A stretch of DNA of 64,000 nt from Bacillus pumilus (GTDB lineage: Bacteria; Bacillota; Bacilli; Bacillales; Bacillaceae): assembly GCF_002744245.1 (NCBI RefSeq), contig NZ_NKHG01000110.1:1-64000 (forward strand), read 5' to 3'. This document shows, in pieces, positions 7,844 to 16,795 of this stretch. Under the pieces are notes generated by a model, which had not been told where the DNA came from, made no database searches, and saw nothing but the letters and a program-made list of their open reading frames with translations. Every line of letters begins with the position of its first letter. The stretch's first letter is position 1. A program made the translations under genes and the position numbers.

Positions 7844-9403
7844 ATGTTAATGAAAGCCAATCAGTTAAAGGTTTTTCGAAAGGATCGGGTGTTATTTGAT
7901 ATAGAGGAGCTTGCCATCCATCAAGGCGATCGTATTGGACTTGTGGGGAAGAATGGCAGTGGAAAAACCACTTTATTGCATGTGCTGGCTCGTCAAGAAA
8001 AACCAGACAGTGGAACATTTTCTGCCACAACGACCTGTACACTGCTTCCGCAGCTGAAAAAAGCAGATGGCAGACAGAGTGGTGGAGAGGTGACCCAGGC
8101 CTATATTGAAAGAGCTTTGAGTCGTCCGTCTGCTCTTTTATTAGCTGATGAACCGACGACACATTTAGATACAGAGCACATTGAATGGCTAGAGCGAAAG
8201 TTACGCGACTACCAAGGTGCCCTCATTATCGTTTCACATGATCGCGCTTTTTTAGATGCGTTATGTACAGACATTTGGGAGCTAGATGATGGGATGCTCA
8301 AACAATACAAAGGCAACTACACGCATTTTGCACAGCAAAAAGAACTGGCGCATCGTCAGCAAGTGGAAGCGTACGAGGCTTATACACAAAAGAAAAAACA
8401 GTTAGAGCATGCCCTGCAAAAGAAAATGAAAAAAGCCGACAAAGCCACAAAGCCATCCCAAAAGCTGAAATCCTCAGGACCCAGAATTGCGAAACCTTAC
8501 TACGCAAACAAGCAAAAAAAGCTTCAAAAAACAGCTAAATCCATTGAAACAAGAATGGAGAAATTAGAAAAAGTCGAGAAAGTAAAGGATATACCGCCTA
8601 TTCAAATGACTCAGAATACGATGAAGGATGTGGCAAGCCGCACCATCTTACGGGTTCATCATGTAGATGGAAAAGTTGGTGATCAAGTCCTTTGGAAGCA
8701 GGCGAATGTTGAAGTGAGAGGTGGAGACAAAGTGGCCATCATCGGGAAGAATGGGAGCGGCAAAACGACATTCCTCCAAATGCTTGTGAACGGACACCCC
8801 GATATCTCTCGTTCAGAGGCGGTCAAGATAGGCTATTTCAGTCAGGATCTTTCAGGACTGCAGCTAGATGAATCGATCTTACACAATGTGCTTGAACAGG
8901 CCATTCAAGATGAGACGGTGATTCGAACGGTTTTAGCGAGACTTGGATTTCGAGGGGATGAAGTGTATAAGCCAGTTGGTGTGTTAAGCGGGGGAGAACG
9001 GGTAAAGGCTATGCTTGCGAAATTACTCGTCAGTGATGCCAATGTCCTGATGCTTGATGAACCGACGAACTTTTTAGATCTTGCGGCAGTAGAAGCGCTT
9101 GAAGGGCTTTTAAAGGATTACCCAGGCACCGTTGTGTTTGTCTCTCATGATCGGAGGCTCATTGAGCAAGTCGCCACTCGTATTCTGCATGTTCACGAAG
9201 GAACCATTGAACGGTTTGATGGCACATATGAAGAGTATCAACAAAAGGGAGAAAAGCCAGCTGTGACAAAGAGGGAAGAGGAGCTTCTGTTAATTGATAT
9301 GCAGCTGTCTGAAGTGCTCAGCCGCTTAAGTATTGAGTCATCTCAGGAGCTGGAAGAGACATTTCAAGCATTATTGAAAAGAAAGAAGTCGTTAGAGTCA
9401 TAA
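7844..9403 (+). CDS. ABC-F ribosomal protection protein (Vga/Lsa/VmlR type)
   Basis: 519-aa soluble protein with two ATPase domains and no membrane segment. Domain 1 has Walker A GKNGSGKTT and signature QSGGEV; domain 2 has GKNGSGKTT, LSGGERVKA and LDEPTNFLD. A long, Lys-rich linker (about residues 165-270) between them is the arm that reaches the peptidyl-transferase centre in the antibiotic-resistance ABC-F proteins. Domain 1 is short, with little between Walker A and signature, as in Vga/Lsa. Start at 7844 after AGGAGAGG; the same frame is open upstream to 7706 but passes through the attenuator hairpin. Expected to protect against lincosamides, pleuromutilins and streptogramin A; spectrum not predictable. 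Confidence 0.8.
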   Translation: MLMKANQLKVFRKDRVLFDIEELAIHQGDRIGLVGKNGSGKTTLLHVLARQEKPDSGTFSATTTCTLLPQLKKADGRQSGGEVTQAYIERALSRPSALLLADEPTTHLDTEHIEWLERKLRDYQGALIIVSHDRAFLDALCTDIWELDDGMLKQYKGNYTHFAQQKELAHRQQVEAYEAYTQKKKQLEHALQKKMKKADKATKPSQKLKSSGPRIAKPYYANKQKKLQKTAKSIETRMEKLEKVEKVKDIPPIQMTQNTMKDVASRTILRVHHVDGKVGDQVLWKQANVEVRGGDKVAIIGKNGSGKTTFLQMLVNGHPDISRSEAVKIGYFSQDLSGLQLDESILHNVLEQAIQDETVIRTVLARLGFRGDEVYKPVGVLSGGERVKAMLAKLLVSDANVLMLDEPTNFLDLAAVEALEGLLKDYPGTVVFVSHDRRLIEQVATRILHVHEGTIERFDGTYEEYQQKGEKPAVTKREEELLLIDMQLSEVLSRLSIESSQELEETFQALLKRKKSLES

Positions 9404-9407
9404 AAGA

Positions 9408-9434
9408 AGCCCCTGTGTTTACTGCACAGGGGCT
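9408..9434. terminator. Hairpin between convergent ABC-F and pdaC genes
   Basis: A 10-bp perfect stem (AGCCCCTGTG/CACAGGGGCT) with a 7-nt loop lies between the two stop codons and overlaps that of pdaC. A T-rich tail (TTCTTTTAT) follows only on the minus strand, so it mainly ends pdaC. Confidence 0.65.
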
Positions 9435-10861
9435 GGTTCATTTCGTTCTTTTTTCAATTGTTCAAGTTCACTGACTGTGACAAGCTGGTAGCCTTGTTTG
9501 GTGAGCTCATGTATGATTTTCACTGCTGCTCGGGCTGAGCTTTCATAGATATCGTGCATTAATACCGTTCTGCCATCTGCTGCATGTGAGAGAACATGGT
9601 TTATGATCTGCTGGCTGTTGCGAATTTTCCAATCCTCAGGATCAACATCCCACAAAGAAACTTTCATCCCAACCGCCTGATTGATGTCTTGATTTGTTCC
9701 TCCATATGGCGGCCTAAAGTGCGTAGGTGTATAACCACTGGCTTTCTCAATCAGCTGCTGCGTATCCTCTACCTGTTTCACTGCTTGCTTAAGAGGCAGT
9801 CTTGTTAATAAAGGGTGGTTGTAAGAATGATTTCCGATCTCATTCCCGCCTTTTAAAATGTCGGTAAGCATACCTGGATAATATTGCACCCTGCTGCCTA
9901 ATACGAAAAAGGTGGCGTGGCCTTTATTTTGCTTAAGCGCATTTAAAATTTTTGAGGTTGTCTCTGGATTCGGGCCGTCATCAAATGTGAGTGCAATGGA
10001 TTTTTTGTTCGGGTCGAGCTTTGATTTTTGCGGTAGCTCGACGGCTTTTCTTTTTGGATTCGGTTCTTTGATTTCATTCTGATTTTTGGTCTTATTCATA
10101 TATTCTGGCTTCAGGATGTCTTTCAGCAGCGTCTTTTTGATCGCCAGCGTTTGCGGACCAAGATCCTCTGCGGCCACCTGAGATGCTGGGAAATAAAACT
10201 CTACATAATTCTCTTTCAAGGCAAATTGACTGAAGTTTTGAGTAGTAGAGGCTGTTCCTTTCTGAAGGAGAGATTGATCCTTAGATAAGGTTTTATCCTT
10301 TTGAAGCTCTGTGTATGTAATATAGGATAATTTCTTTAAATAATTCGTTTTTGGCTGAAATAAATCTTCTGTGTCAAGAAAGGTATTTTTCTGAAAATCA
10401 TAATTGATCGTTACACTATGGGTGGTTCCTTTTTGCTGACCTGTATAGGTATAGGTCGTAAAGTGTATGGCAACGGATTGTTTCGCATAATGCACCATGT
10501 CATAATCAATATTCAGTTCATAGCGCTTGTTTTCACTGATGTCCTTTGCTTCACTGAATGTTTTCTTGAAATGCTCTAATACTGAATTTGCATAGCTTTG
10601 AATCTTGTCATCTAGCTTTTTTTGATGAAAAAGTGGATAGTTGACTGCATATCTCATAAATTTCCCGTCATTTACGAGGGTGACAATTTCGACGTTTTTA
10701 TAATTCGTATCCTGCTTCACATTTTTCTTCTCTGTACCGCTTGCTTGCTGATTTTGAAAGAAAGCAACTGCTCCAATGACGATAGCAAGCGCAAATAGAA
10801 TAATACTCCATTTTCCCTTTATTGACACAACTTTCAATTCTCCTCTCATCTGACGGGTCAT
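9419..10861 (-). CDS. pdaC: Peptidoglycan polysaccharide deacetylase PdaC
   Basis: 480-aa membrane-anchored enzyme. One N-terminal helix (about 18-35) is followed by a DUF4163/DUF3298-type extracellular region (about 55-255) and a NodB deacetylase domain (about 285-470). Catalytic motifs are visible: TFDDGP 292-297, metal-binding H345 and H349 in HSYNHP, RPPYG 383-387, DPEDW 407-411 and LMHDI 434-438. The same layout is known in B. subtilis PdaC (YjeA), which de-N-acetylates MurNAc and raises lysozyme resistance. An alternative GTG start at 10828 has a better ribosome site (AGAGGAG). Monocistronic. Confidence 0.85.
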   Translation of the reverse strand: MTRQMRGELKVVSIKGKWSIILFALAIVIGAVAFFQNQQASGTEKKNVKQDTNYKNVEIVTLVNDGKFMRYAVNYPLFHQKKLDDKIQSYANSVLEHFKKTFSEAKDISENKRYELNIDYDMVHYAKQSVAIHFTTYTYTGQQKGTTHSVTINYDFQKNTFLDTEDLFQPKTNYLKKLSYITYTELQKDKTLSKDQSLLQKGTASTTQNFSQFALKENYVEFYFPASQVAAEDLGPQTLAIKKTLLKDILKPEYMNKTKNQNEIKEPNPKRKAVELPQKSKLDPNKKSIALTFDDGPNPETTSKILNALKQNKGHATFFVLGSRVQYYPGMLTDILKGGNEIGNHSYNHPLLTRLPLKQAVKQVEDTQQLIEKASGYTPTHFRPPYGGTNQDINQAVGMKVSLWDVDPEDWKIRNSQQIINHVLSHAADGRTVLMHDIYESSARAAVKIIHELTKQGYQLVTVSELEQLKKERNEPAPVQ

Positions 10862-10919
10862 CCTTTATCCGTTTGACATCTGTTTGTAATATTTTTATAA
10901 CATTTGACTCACTTTTGTA

Positions 10920-10949
10920 ATTTTAGGTGATTTTCATAGGGGATGTCAA
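10920..10949 (-). promoter_or_regulatory. Sigma-A promoter of pdaC
   Basis: On the minus strand TTGACA (10949-10944) and TAAAAT (10925-10920) are separated by 18 nt, about 60 nt upstream of the first start codon. Confidence 0.65.
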
Positions 10950-11073
10950 CTATTTTCCTATTAAACTAACATGAATAATGGATAGATCTTTTAGATCGAA
11001 AAAAAGCAGGAGAAAAGAAACATTGATTCTAGTAGCCTCACACACCTTCAATAATTTAAAAATTGGCTGTACA

Positions 11074-11122
11074 TTGATTTTTCAGGGGCTGACAGCTATA
11101 ATTTTGATGATTATGATTCTCA
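11074..11122 (+). promoter_or_regulatory. Sigma-A promoter with Fur box
   Basis: TTGATT (11074-11079), a 17-nt spacer and a perfect TATAAT (11097-11102). The 15-mer at 11108-11122 matches the Fur 7-1-7 box at 12 of 14 defined positions and covers the expected start site. The rest of the 10862-11140 gap shows only the divergent pdaC promoter. Confidence 0.75.
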
Positions 11123-11140
11123 TTTTCAAATTGACTTTTA

Positions 11141-12193
11141 ATGAAGAAAAGGATGACATCGATTTTGCAGGATAAGCGAACACCTCAACCAAAACGACCA
11201 TCACATATTCTGTTCTTTTCGCTATTTTTTCTCGCAGTCATTGGTTTGCTCACTGCTATGTTTTTTGCTGTTTCATACGGTGCAAAAACATTGTCTCTGC
11301 AAATGGTCTGGACAGCTGTGTTTGATTATCAATCAGATGTAACAGAGCAGCAAATCATCCATGAATTAAGGCTTCCGCGTGTTCTAGGGGCAGCCCTTGT
11401 TGGAGCGGCTTTTGCTGTAGCAGGTGCTCTCATGCAAGGCATCACTAGAAACCCGCTGGCAGATGCGGGGATATTGGGCATTAATGGCGGTGCAATGTTT
11501 GTTGTTGCTCTCTGTTTTGCTTTTTTTCCAGGAATCCCTTATTCAGCACTCATGTTTTTTTCTTTTATCGGTGCTGTGCTGAGTACGCTGCTGATCTTTG
11601 CCATTGGGGCAGCTGGTGGTGTGTTGACCCCGCTAAGGCTGACGGTTGCAGGAGCAGTTGTTGCTGCATTGCTTCATGCGCTCAGCTCTGGAATCGCTAT
11701 TTATTTTGATCTGAGTCAGGATCTGGCCTTTTGGTATGCAGGGGGTGTCGCTGGTGTGAAATGGCCGCAGCTGACGATCCTCGCACCAGTCATTCTCATT
11801 GTGATCGTGTGGGCTATGTTATTAGGGCGTTCATTGTCGTTACTCTCGCTCGGTGAAGATGTAGCAGCGAATTTAGGGGTCAAAACACGTCAAGTGCGAA
11901 TATTAGGAATGGCTGCTGCGGTTCTGTTAGCAGGCGTTTCTGTATCAGCCGTTGGGTCGATTGGGTTTGTCGGTCTCGTCATTCCGCATGTTGCACGAAA
12001 GCTGGTTGGTGTCAACTATCGTTTCGTCATTCCCATGTCAGCGATATTAGGCGCTATGCTGCTTGTCTTTGCTGATCTTGCCAGCCGCACAGTGAATCCG
12101 CCAAGAGAGCTTGCCATTGGCGTAATGGTGGCACTTGTCGGTGTTCCTTTCTTCTTATATATTGCCAGAAAAGAAGGGAGGAACCTGTCATGA
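11141..12193 (+). CDS. FecCD-family siderophore ABC transporter permease, first subunit
   Basis: 350-aa permease with about ten membrane helices. Family signatures are LRLPRVLGAALVGAAFAVAGALMQ, RNPLADAGILGINGGA and GFVGLVIPHVARKLVG. It forms a heterodimeric channel with the next product. The ribosome site before 11141 is poor (an alternative ATG lies at 11153). The set resembles FeuBC and YfiZ-YfhA of B. subtilis, which also lack a linked ATPase. Confidence 0.87.
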   Translation: MKKRMTSILQDKRTPQPKRPSHILFFSLFFLAVIGLLTAMFFAVSYGAKTLSLQMVWTAVFDYQSDVTEQQIIHELRLPRVLGAALVGAAFAVAGALMQGITRNPLADAGILGINGGAMFVVALCFAFFPGIPYSALMFFSFIGAVLSTLLIFAIGAAGGVLTPLRLTVAGAVVAALLHALSSGIAIYFDLSQDLAFWYAGGVAGVKWPQLTILAPVILIVIVWAMLLGRSLSLLSLGEDVAANLGVKTRQVRILGMAAAVLLAGVSVSAVGSIGFVGLVIPHVARKLVGVNYRFVIPMSAILGAMLLVFADLASRTVNPPRELAIGVMVALVGVPFFLYIARKEGRNLS

Positions 12194-13191
12194 AGGAGAA
12201 GCAGCATGCTCTTGTCGTGACAGTCGTTTTGCTTTGCCTAAGTGCGGCTGTGGTGCTGTATAGTTTAAATACCGGCACGCTGAAACTCAGTCCCATCGTT
12301 GTCGTCAAAACATTATTTGGCTTTGGGGATTTCCAAAGTGAGACGGTGCTGTTTGACTATCGTCTGCCGCGAATCGTGGTGACGATTCTAGCCGGAATTG
12401 GTCTTGGAATCGCAGGCGGCATCTTGCAGAGTTTATCCCGTAATCCACTGGCCGATCCGGGGATTATTGGACTGAATGCAGGTGCAGCCTTTGGCTTAAT
12501 CATATTTGTTACGTATTTCCACGTACTAGAAGGCAATCCATCTCTACTCATTCCGATTTTTACGTTTGGTGGTGGACTGCTTGCGGCAGCGGTCATCGTT
12601 CTCCTTGCGTATGACCGGCATGAAGGGCTTGTTCCCATCCGGTTGATCTTAGTAGGGATTGCAGTTGCCGCGGGGTTTAGTGCATTGACTTTATACTTGT
12701 CATTGAAGCTAGATGAAGATACATACACATTTGCTTCAAGATGGCTTGTGGGCAATGTATGGGGGAGAGACTGGATTCATGTTTTAGCGCTTCTGCCATG
12801 GATTGTATGTTTTGTGCCGCTTACGCTCATGCAGTCAAGCACACTCAATGCATTGACGTTAGGAGATGCTGTCGCTTCAAGTGTAGGTGTACGTGTCCAG
12901 CGTAAACGTCTCTTTTTGCTTACTTTAGCTGTTGGCCTAGCTAGTGCAAGTGTTTCGATGACAGGCGGCATTGGCTTTATCGGTCTTGTTGCCCCTCATT
13001 TGGCCAGACGGCTTGTCGGCTCACTGCATCAGTATTTTTTACCCGTTAGTGCACTGCTTGGCTTGTTGATTTTGGTCAGTGCCGATACAATCGGACGTTC
13101 TATATTTGCCCCAAATGCCATACCAGCCGGTGTGGTTGTGGCTTTTATCGGAGCCCCTTATTTTCTTTATTTATTAACAAAAACGAAATAA
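12190..13191 (+). CDS. FecCD-family siderophore ABC transporter permease, second subunit
   Basis: 333-aa paralogue of the preceding permease, with RLPRIVVTILAGIGLGIAGGILQ, RNPLADPGIIGLNAGA and GFIGLVAPHLARRLVG. It begins with a 4-bp overlap (ATGA) and GGAGG upstream, indicating translational coupling. Confidence 0.87.
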   Translation: MKEKQHALVVTVVLLCLSAAVVLYSLNTGTLKLSPIVVVKTLFGFGDFQSETVLFDYRLPRIVVTILAGIGLGIAGGILQSLSRNPLADPGIIGLNAGAAFGLIIFVTYFHVLEGNPSLLIPIFTFGGGLLAAAVIVLLAYDRHEGLVPIRLILVGIAVAAGFSALTLYLSLKLDEDTYTFASRWLVGNVWGRDWIHVLALLPWIVCFVPLTLMQSSTLNALTLGDAVASSVGVRVQRKRLFLLTLAVGLASASVSMTGGIGFIGLVAPHLARRLVGSLHQYFLPVSALLGLLILVSADTIGRSIFAPNAIPAGVVVAFIGAPYFLYLLTKTK

Positions 13192-13207
13192 GAAAGAGGA
13201 ACTCATC

Positions 13208-14104
13208 ATGAAAAAATTACTTGTTTTTAGTTTAACGCTCTGTTTTTTGATTCTTGCTGCTTGTGGTCAACAGGAAACAAAGAATACAACAAATCAAGAT
13301 GATAACGGAACACCTAAGATTGCTTCCTTATCTATTCATTTAACAAATGATTTATTAGCACTCGGTATCAAGCCCACCGGCTCTGTCGTAGGAGGAGGCT
13401 TGAAAGATTTCCTTCCACATGCGAAAAAGCAGCTGAGCCATACGAAAAAGCTGGGCATTGCAGCAGATCCAGATATGGAGTCACTGCTTGCTTTAAAACC
13501 TGATGTCATTTATGTCGATGAAGAACTGGCTGGACAAGATTTATCGAAATACAAAAAGATCGCCAAAACAGAAGTGTTTAATTTAAATGATGGCACGTGG
13601 AGGGATCATTTGAAAAAAATCGGCAAGCTCGTCAATAAAGAAAAAGAAGCCGATCAATATATCAAGGATTACAATCAAGAAGCAAAAGAAGTCAAAACAC
13701 TCATCCAGCAAAAGATTGGAAACGGAAAAGTGATGGCGATTCGTGTGACAGCAAAAGAGCTTCGTGTATTTAGTATGAAGCGCCCGATGGGTCCTATTTT
13801 ATACGAGGATTTAGGACTGACACCTGCAGATGGTGTAAAAAAGTTGGATAGCAAAAGGCCTTTTGAAGTAATTTCCCAAGAGGTTCTTCCTGACTTTGAT
13901 GCAGATGCTATTTTTGTCGTCGTTAACCGTGATGATAAAGCGCAGCAGGCATTCAAGCAATTAGAACAGACACCGATCTGGAAAGGCCTAAAAGCCGTAA
14001 AGAAAAACCAAGTCTATCCGATTGCAGATCAGCCATGGCTTGATTACTCAGCACTAGGCAATAAAATGGCAATGGATGAAGCAAAAAAGATGTTTTCAAA
14101 ATAA
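13208..14104 (+). CDS. Iron-siderophore ABC transporter substrate-binding lipoprotein
   Basis: 298-aa class III binding protein with lipoprotein signal (LILAAC, Cys about 20). Typical motifs are LLALGIKPTGSV and MESLLALKPDVIYVDEE. It is the third gene of the Fur-box operon, after the two permeases; in feuABC and yfiYZ-yfhA the binding protein comes first. No ATPase is encoded nearby, so a shared one such as YusV (FpbC) would be needed, by analogy to B. subtilis. Ligand unknown. Confidence 0.85.
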   Translation: MKKLLVFSLTLCFLILAACGQQETKNTTNQDDNGTPKIASLSIHLTNDLLALGIKPTGSVVGGGLKDFLPHAKKQLSHTKKLGIAADPDMESLLALKPDVIYVDEELAGQDLSKYKKIAKTEVFNLNDGTWRDHLKKIGKLVNKEKEADQYIKDYNQEAKEVKTLIQQKIGNGKVMAIRVTAKELRVFSMKRPMGPILYEDLGLTPADGVKKLDSKRPFEVISQEVLPDFDADAIFVVVNRDDKAQQAFKQLEQTPIWKGLKAVKKNQVYPIADQPWLDYSALGNKMAMDEAKKMFSK

Positions 14105-14121
14105 AAAGCACATGAATCAAG

Positions 14122-14158
14122 GCATCATTCCACACATAGGAATGATGTCTCTTTTTTT
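14122..14158 (+). terminator. Terminator of the siderophore uptake operon
   Basis: A 10-bp stem (GCATCATTCC/GGAATGATGT) with a 7-nt loop is followed by seven T. Confidence 0.85.
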
Positions 14159-14248
14159 GATTCGTTCTTCTATTCCTTCGCTTTTTGCATACATATGAGA
14201 GGGAACGAGCAGTACAGCCCGTGTGAAGGGGAAAGGGAGGGTATACAG

Positions 14249-14473
14249 TTGAAGGTTCAAAAAATTAGTGCAGGTACGATCACAAGGCTTGTGTTGCTTT
14301 TATTGGCGCTTGTTAACAGTGGTCTAACCGCTGCCGAAAAAAGTCCAATCCCTATTGATGAAGAAGGCGTGCAGCAATTCATTACGTTAGCCTTTCTTGG
14401 GATTACATCCTTATGGGCCTATTGGAAAAACAATGATATTACGAAAAAAGCACGAACAAAAAATGAAGAATAA
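14249..14473 (+). CDS. Small phi-LC3-type phage holin-like membrane protein
   Basis: 74-aa protein if translation starts at the TTG at 14249, which has GGGAGG 8 nt upstream; a longer frame from 14195 has no good ribosome site. Two hydrophobic segments (about 11-30 and 43-57) frame the motif PIPIDEEGVQQFITLAFLG, and SLWAYWKNNDITKKA closes it, as in the phage_holin_1 (phi LC3 / XhlB) family. Holins permeabilise the membrane for endolysins. No endolysin or other phage gene is adjacent, so this is an orphan, perhaps a prophage relic kept for autolysis. It has its own terminator. Confidence 0.7.
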   Translation: MKVQKISAGTITRLVLLLLALVNSGLTAAEKSPIPIDEEGVQQFITLAFLGITSLWAYWKNNDITKKARTKNEE

Positions 14474-14479
14474 GAGAAA

Positions 14480-14512
14480 ACAGAGCCTTTTGATGATAAA
14501 AGGCTCTGTTTC
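14480..14512 (+). terminator. Terminator after the holin-like gene
   Basis: A strong perfect stem ACAGAGCCTTTT/AAAAGGCTCTGT with a short loop lies 7 nt after the stop codon. Confidence 0.75.
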
Positions 14513-14564
14513 TTCGAGGCGTCATCTGACGCCTCTCCCCGCAAATTGGTCCTTCCTGAAAGGC

Positions 14565-15032
14565 TTACGCCCGGTGATCTCCCATATTGGTAAGAAACGC
14601 TTTCACTTCCTCAATGGTTAAGCCGATAGCCTTCGCTTCACTCATGAGACGCTTCCACTCTGACATATTAGAATCGGTCAGCTTTCTATGGCTGACATGT
14701 AGTGTCTTTTCTTTCTGCTCCTTTTTAAAGGTTTGGAGCAGCTGATACAGATCTTCTTTAGGCATGCCAGATTGGACGGCATTGACTACATGCTCCCGCC
14801 ATTCCTGTTCACCCTCAAAGTAATGAAATATCATCGTCTCTGCATCAAACAGCTCTTGTAAATCAATTTCTAGTGAAGAGGATACCTTTTTTAAAAACTG
14901 GACAGATGGATTCCGGTGGACACCACGCTCAATTTTACTCAAATAGGACTTAGAGACATGGGCATCTTCAGCCAGTTGATGAATCGAGTATCCTTTCCTC
15001 TTACGGTAAATACGTATCACCTTTCCTATCAT
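14565..15032 (-). CDS. slrR: SlrR, SinR-family biofilm regulator
   Basis: 155-aa DNA-binding protein. The N-terminal XRE helix-turn-helix (about 1-65) contains YSIHQLAEDAHVSKSYLSKIE. The C-terminal SinI/SinR-type dimerisation region (about 115-150) includes LTDSNMSEWKRLMSEAKAIGL. It matches B. subtilis SlrR in length, motifs and position, divergent from the eps operon. SlrR binds SinR, removing repression of matrix genes and holding cells in chains. The shared intergenic region carries SinR-type sites, so slrR itself is probably SinR-repressed. Confidence 0.88.
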   Translation of the reverse strand: MIGKVIRIYRKRKGYSIHQLAEDAHVSKSYLSKIERGVHRNPSVQFLKKVSSSLEIDLQELFDAETMIFHYFEGEQEWREHVVNAVQSGMPKEDLYQLLQTFKKEQKEKTLHVSHRKLTDSNMSEWKRLMSEAKAIGLTIEEVKAFLTNMGDHRA

Positions 15033-15081
15033 TCGATATATGATCTCCCTTCTCCCCGACGAATAATTCTGCGACCTTTTC

Positions 15082-15229
15082 GTTCATTATAAGAAATAAA
15101 TTGTTCTTTATAAAATTCAGAAACGTAAGAAACAGGAAGTAAACAAAAGAAAACGAACGATTTTGTTCTTTAAAAAGAACTATAAGACCTATTATGACAT
15201 TTTTCTTTGCGGGTATTATCTTTTATAAT
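15082..15229 (+). promoter_or_regulatory. slrR-eps control region with SinR-type operators
   Basis: The 257-bp divergent gap holds several copies of the SinR heptamer GTTCTYT: GTTCTTT at 15103-15109, GTTCTTT at 15165-15171, and the inverted copy AAAGAAC at 15174-15180, the last two forming a palindrome. Near-matches lie at 15082-15088 and 15153-15159. A perfect TATAAT (15224-15229) without a clear -35 is the likely eps -10 box. Repression of eps by SinR is established in B. subtilis. Confidence 0.75.
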
Positions 15230-15289
15230 CCAATCATTAACAAAAAGAAACCATATATAACCTTTTTATAATGAAATCGGGAGGTATCC

Positions 15290-16021
15290 ATGAATGAGAA
15301 TATAGGTTTTAAGCAGCTGTTTTCTGTCATTAAAGAGAAAATGGCCCTTCTGATCCTGATTGTCCTGATTGTAACGGGCATTTCAGCCTACTATCAGTTC
15401 TATGTCTCGACTCCTGTATATCAGGCAACCACTCAAATTCTTGTTCATAAACGAAGCAATGACGCACAAGCGAATTTAAACGATATTCAGATGAACCTTC
15501 AATATACACGCACCTTTCAAGTTCTGCTGAAAAGTCCCATTGTCATTGAAAAAGTAAAGGAAACGCTTCATCTCACAGAATCGGCTGAAGGATTAAAACA
15601 CAAAATTGCCACAAGTACAGAAAATGAGTCTGAGGTCATAAATATTTCTGTACAAGATGAAGACCGTGCGAAAGCAGTTGCGATCGCTAATACGGCAACA
15701 GAGGTGCTGCAAGAAGAAATTAAAAAAACCATGAATATGGATCGCATTAATGTTTTGTCTGAAGCCAAGCTGTCAAACACGATTCTCATGAATTCAAGGA
15801 AATTCGTTCACATCGTTCTGGCACTAGGCGCCTCTTTATTAGGAGGACTTACACTCATTTTCTTAATGAACCTACTCGATGATACTGTAAAACGAACACA
15901 TCAAATAAGAGAAGAGATCGGATTGCCGTCGCTCGGCAGTGTCTATCAGATGCAAGCAGACAGGAGGGCAAAAAAAGACAAGCAGTCCGTCATAACGGGA
16001 GGACAGAACATTGATCTTTAA
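15290..16021 (+). CDS. epsA: EpsA, Wzz/CapA-type tyrosine-kinase modulator
   Basis: 243-aa membrane protein with two helices (about 18-37 and 175-195) flanking an extracytoplasmic Wzz domain. The basic C-terminal tail activates the cytoplasmic kinase EpsB. Motifs [21 protein letters not shown] and [23 protein letters not shown] fit the family. It is the first gene of the biofilm exopolysaccharide operon, with GGGAGG before the ATG. Confidence 0.9.
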   Translation: MNENIGFKQLFSVIKEKMALLILIVLIVTGISAYYQFYVSTPVYQATTQILVHKRSNDAQANLNDIQMNLQYTRTFQVLLKSPIVIEKVKETLHLTESAEGLKHKIATSTENESEVINISVQDEDRAKAVAIANTATEVLQEEIKKTMNMDRINVLSEAKLSNTILMNSRKFVHIVLALGASLLGGLTLIFLMNLLDDTVKRTHQIREEIGLPSLGSVYQMQADRRAKKDKQSVITGGQNIDL

Positions 16022-16694
16022 GAGGAAGAAACGAGAAAAGAGAGACTTATCCTGTATTTCTGTATTAAACCCTCACTCTGTCATTGCGGAACAATTCCGT
16101 ACGATCCGAACCAACATCGAATTCACATCCATCCAAACAAGATTGAAGTCGATTTTGGTCACATCCTCCTTACCGAAGGAAGGGAAATCATTTACGGCTG
16201 CAAATCTAGCAGCTGTTTTTGCACAGCAAAAAAAGCGGGTCCTGCTCATGGATGCTGATTTACGAAGACCGGCGGTTCATGAATACTTTGACCTGAGTCA
16301 TCACACTGGTTTAACCAATGTCCTATTAAATAATTGCAGCTTGGAAGAAGCCATTTTACCTACACCGATTGAGCATTTAGAGCTGCTTCCGAGCGGAACC
16401 ATTCCGCCGAATCCAGCTGAGCTGCTCTCCTCTTCTGTCATGAAGCAGCTATTTTATGAAATTGAACAGCAATATGACATGGTGATTGTTGATTCCACAC
16501 CGCTGCTGCCTGTTGCCGATGCAAAAATACTAGCGAACCGAACAGATGGCAGCATCCTCGTTGTATTAAGTGGCAAAACAAAAATTGCCGCCGTGAAGAA
16601 GTCAAAAGAAGTATTAGAAGGAACAACAGGGAAACTGCTTGGGGCTATGCTAAATGGAAAGAAAGAAAAAAAGGGCAGACTGTATATGTATTAA
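16011..16694 (+). CDS. epsB: EpsB, bacterial tyrosine kinase
   Basis: 227-aa BY-kinase. Walker A is [15 protein letters not shown] near residues 53-67, Walker A' is [11 protein letters not shown] near 78-88 and Walker B is [10 protein letters not shown] near 159-168. The C-terminus has only a short tyrosine-containing tail (RLYMY). TTG start with GGGAGG upstream, overlapping epsA by 11 bp. It works with EpsA to regulate polymer synthesis. Confidence 0.88.
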   Translation: MIFKRKKREKRDLSCISVLNPHSVIAEQFRTIRTNIEFTSIQTRLKSILVTSSLPKEGKSFTAANLAAVFAQQKKRVLLMDADLRRPAVHEYFDLSHHTGLTNVLLNNCSLEEAILPTPIEHLELLPSGTIPPNPAELLSSSVMKQLFYEIEQQYDMVIVDSTPLLPVADAKILANRTDGSILVVLSGKTKIAAVKKSKEVLEGTTGKLLGAMLNGKKEKKGRLYMY

Positions 16695-16795
16695 ATAGAT
16701 TGATAGGTGATGTCTCCTAATCTTTAACAACGGAGGCACTCGATCCTGCTGTGGGCATATGATATGCCTTAGATGCTCGTCATCAAAGGTGGGGT
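16695..16795 (+). ncRNA. Candidate EAR (eps-associated RNA) antitermination element
   Basis: In B. subtilis and relatives the epsB-epsC gap encodes the EAR RNA, which lets RNA polymerase read through terminators inside the long eps operon. The gap here has the expected position and size (about 100-160 nt depending on the epsC start). It carries a stable hairpin GGCATA-TGA-TATGCC at about 16754-16768. Assignment rests on synteny and this structure only. Confidence 0.5.

Noticed and set aside
10978-11175. 65-codon plus-strand ORF ahead of the FecCD operon
   Set aside because: It spans the -35, -10 and Fur box of the operon, has no ribosome site and no recognisable family; chance frame.
12357-12755. 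Long minus-strand ORF inside the second FecCD permease
   Set aside because: Antisense shadow of a well-conserved gene, low-complexity composition, no ribosome site. Similar shadows inside gapA (43465-43824), pgk (45208-45585), tpiA, opuCA and rnr were dropped for the same reason.
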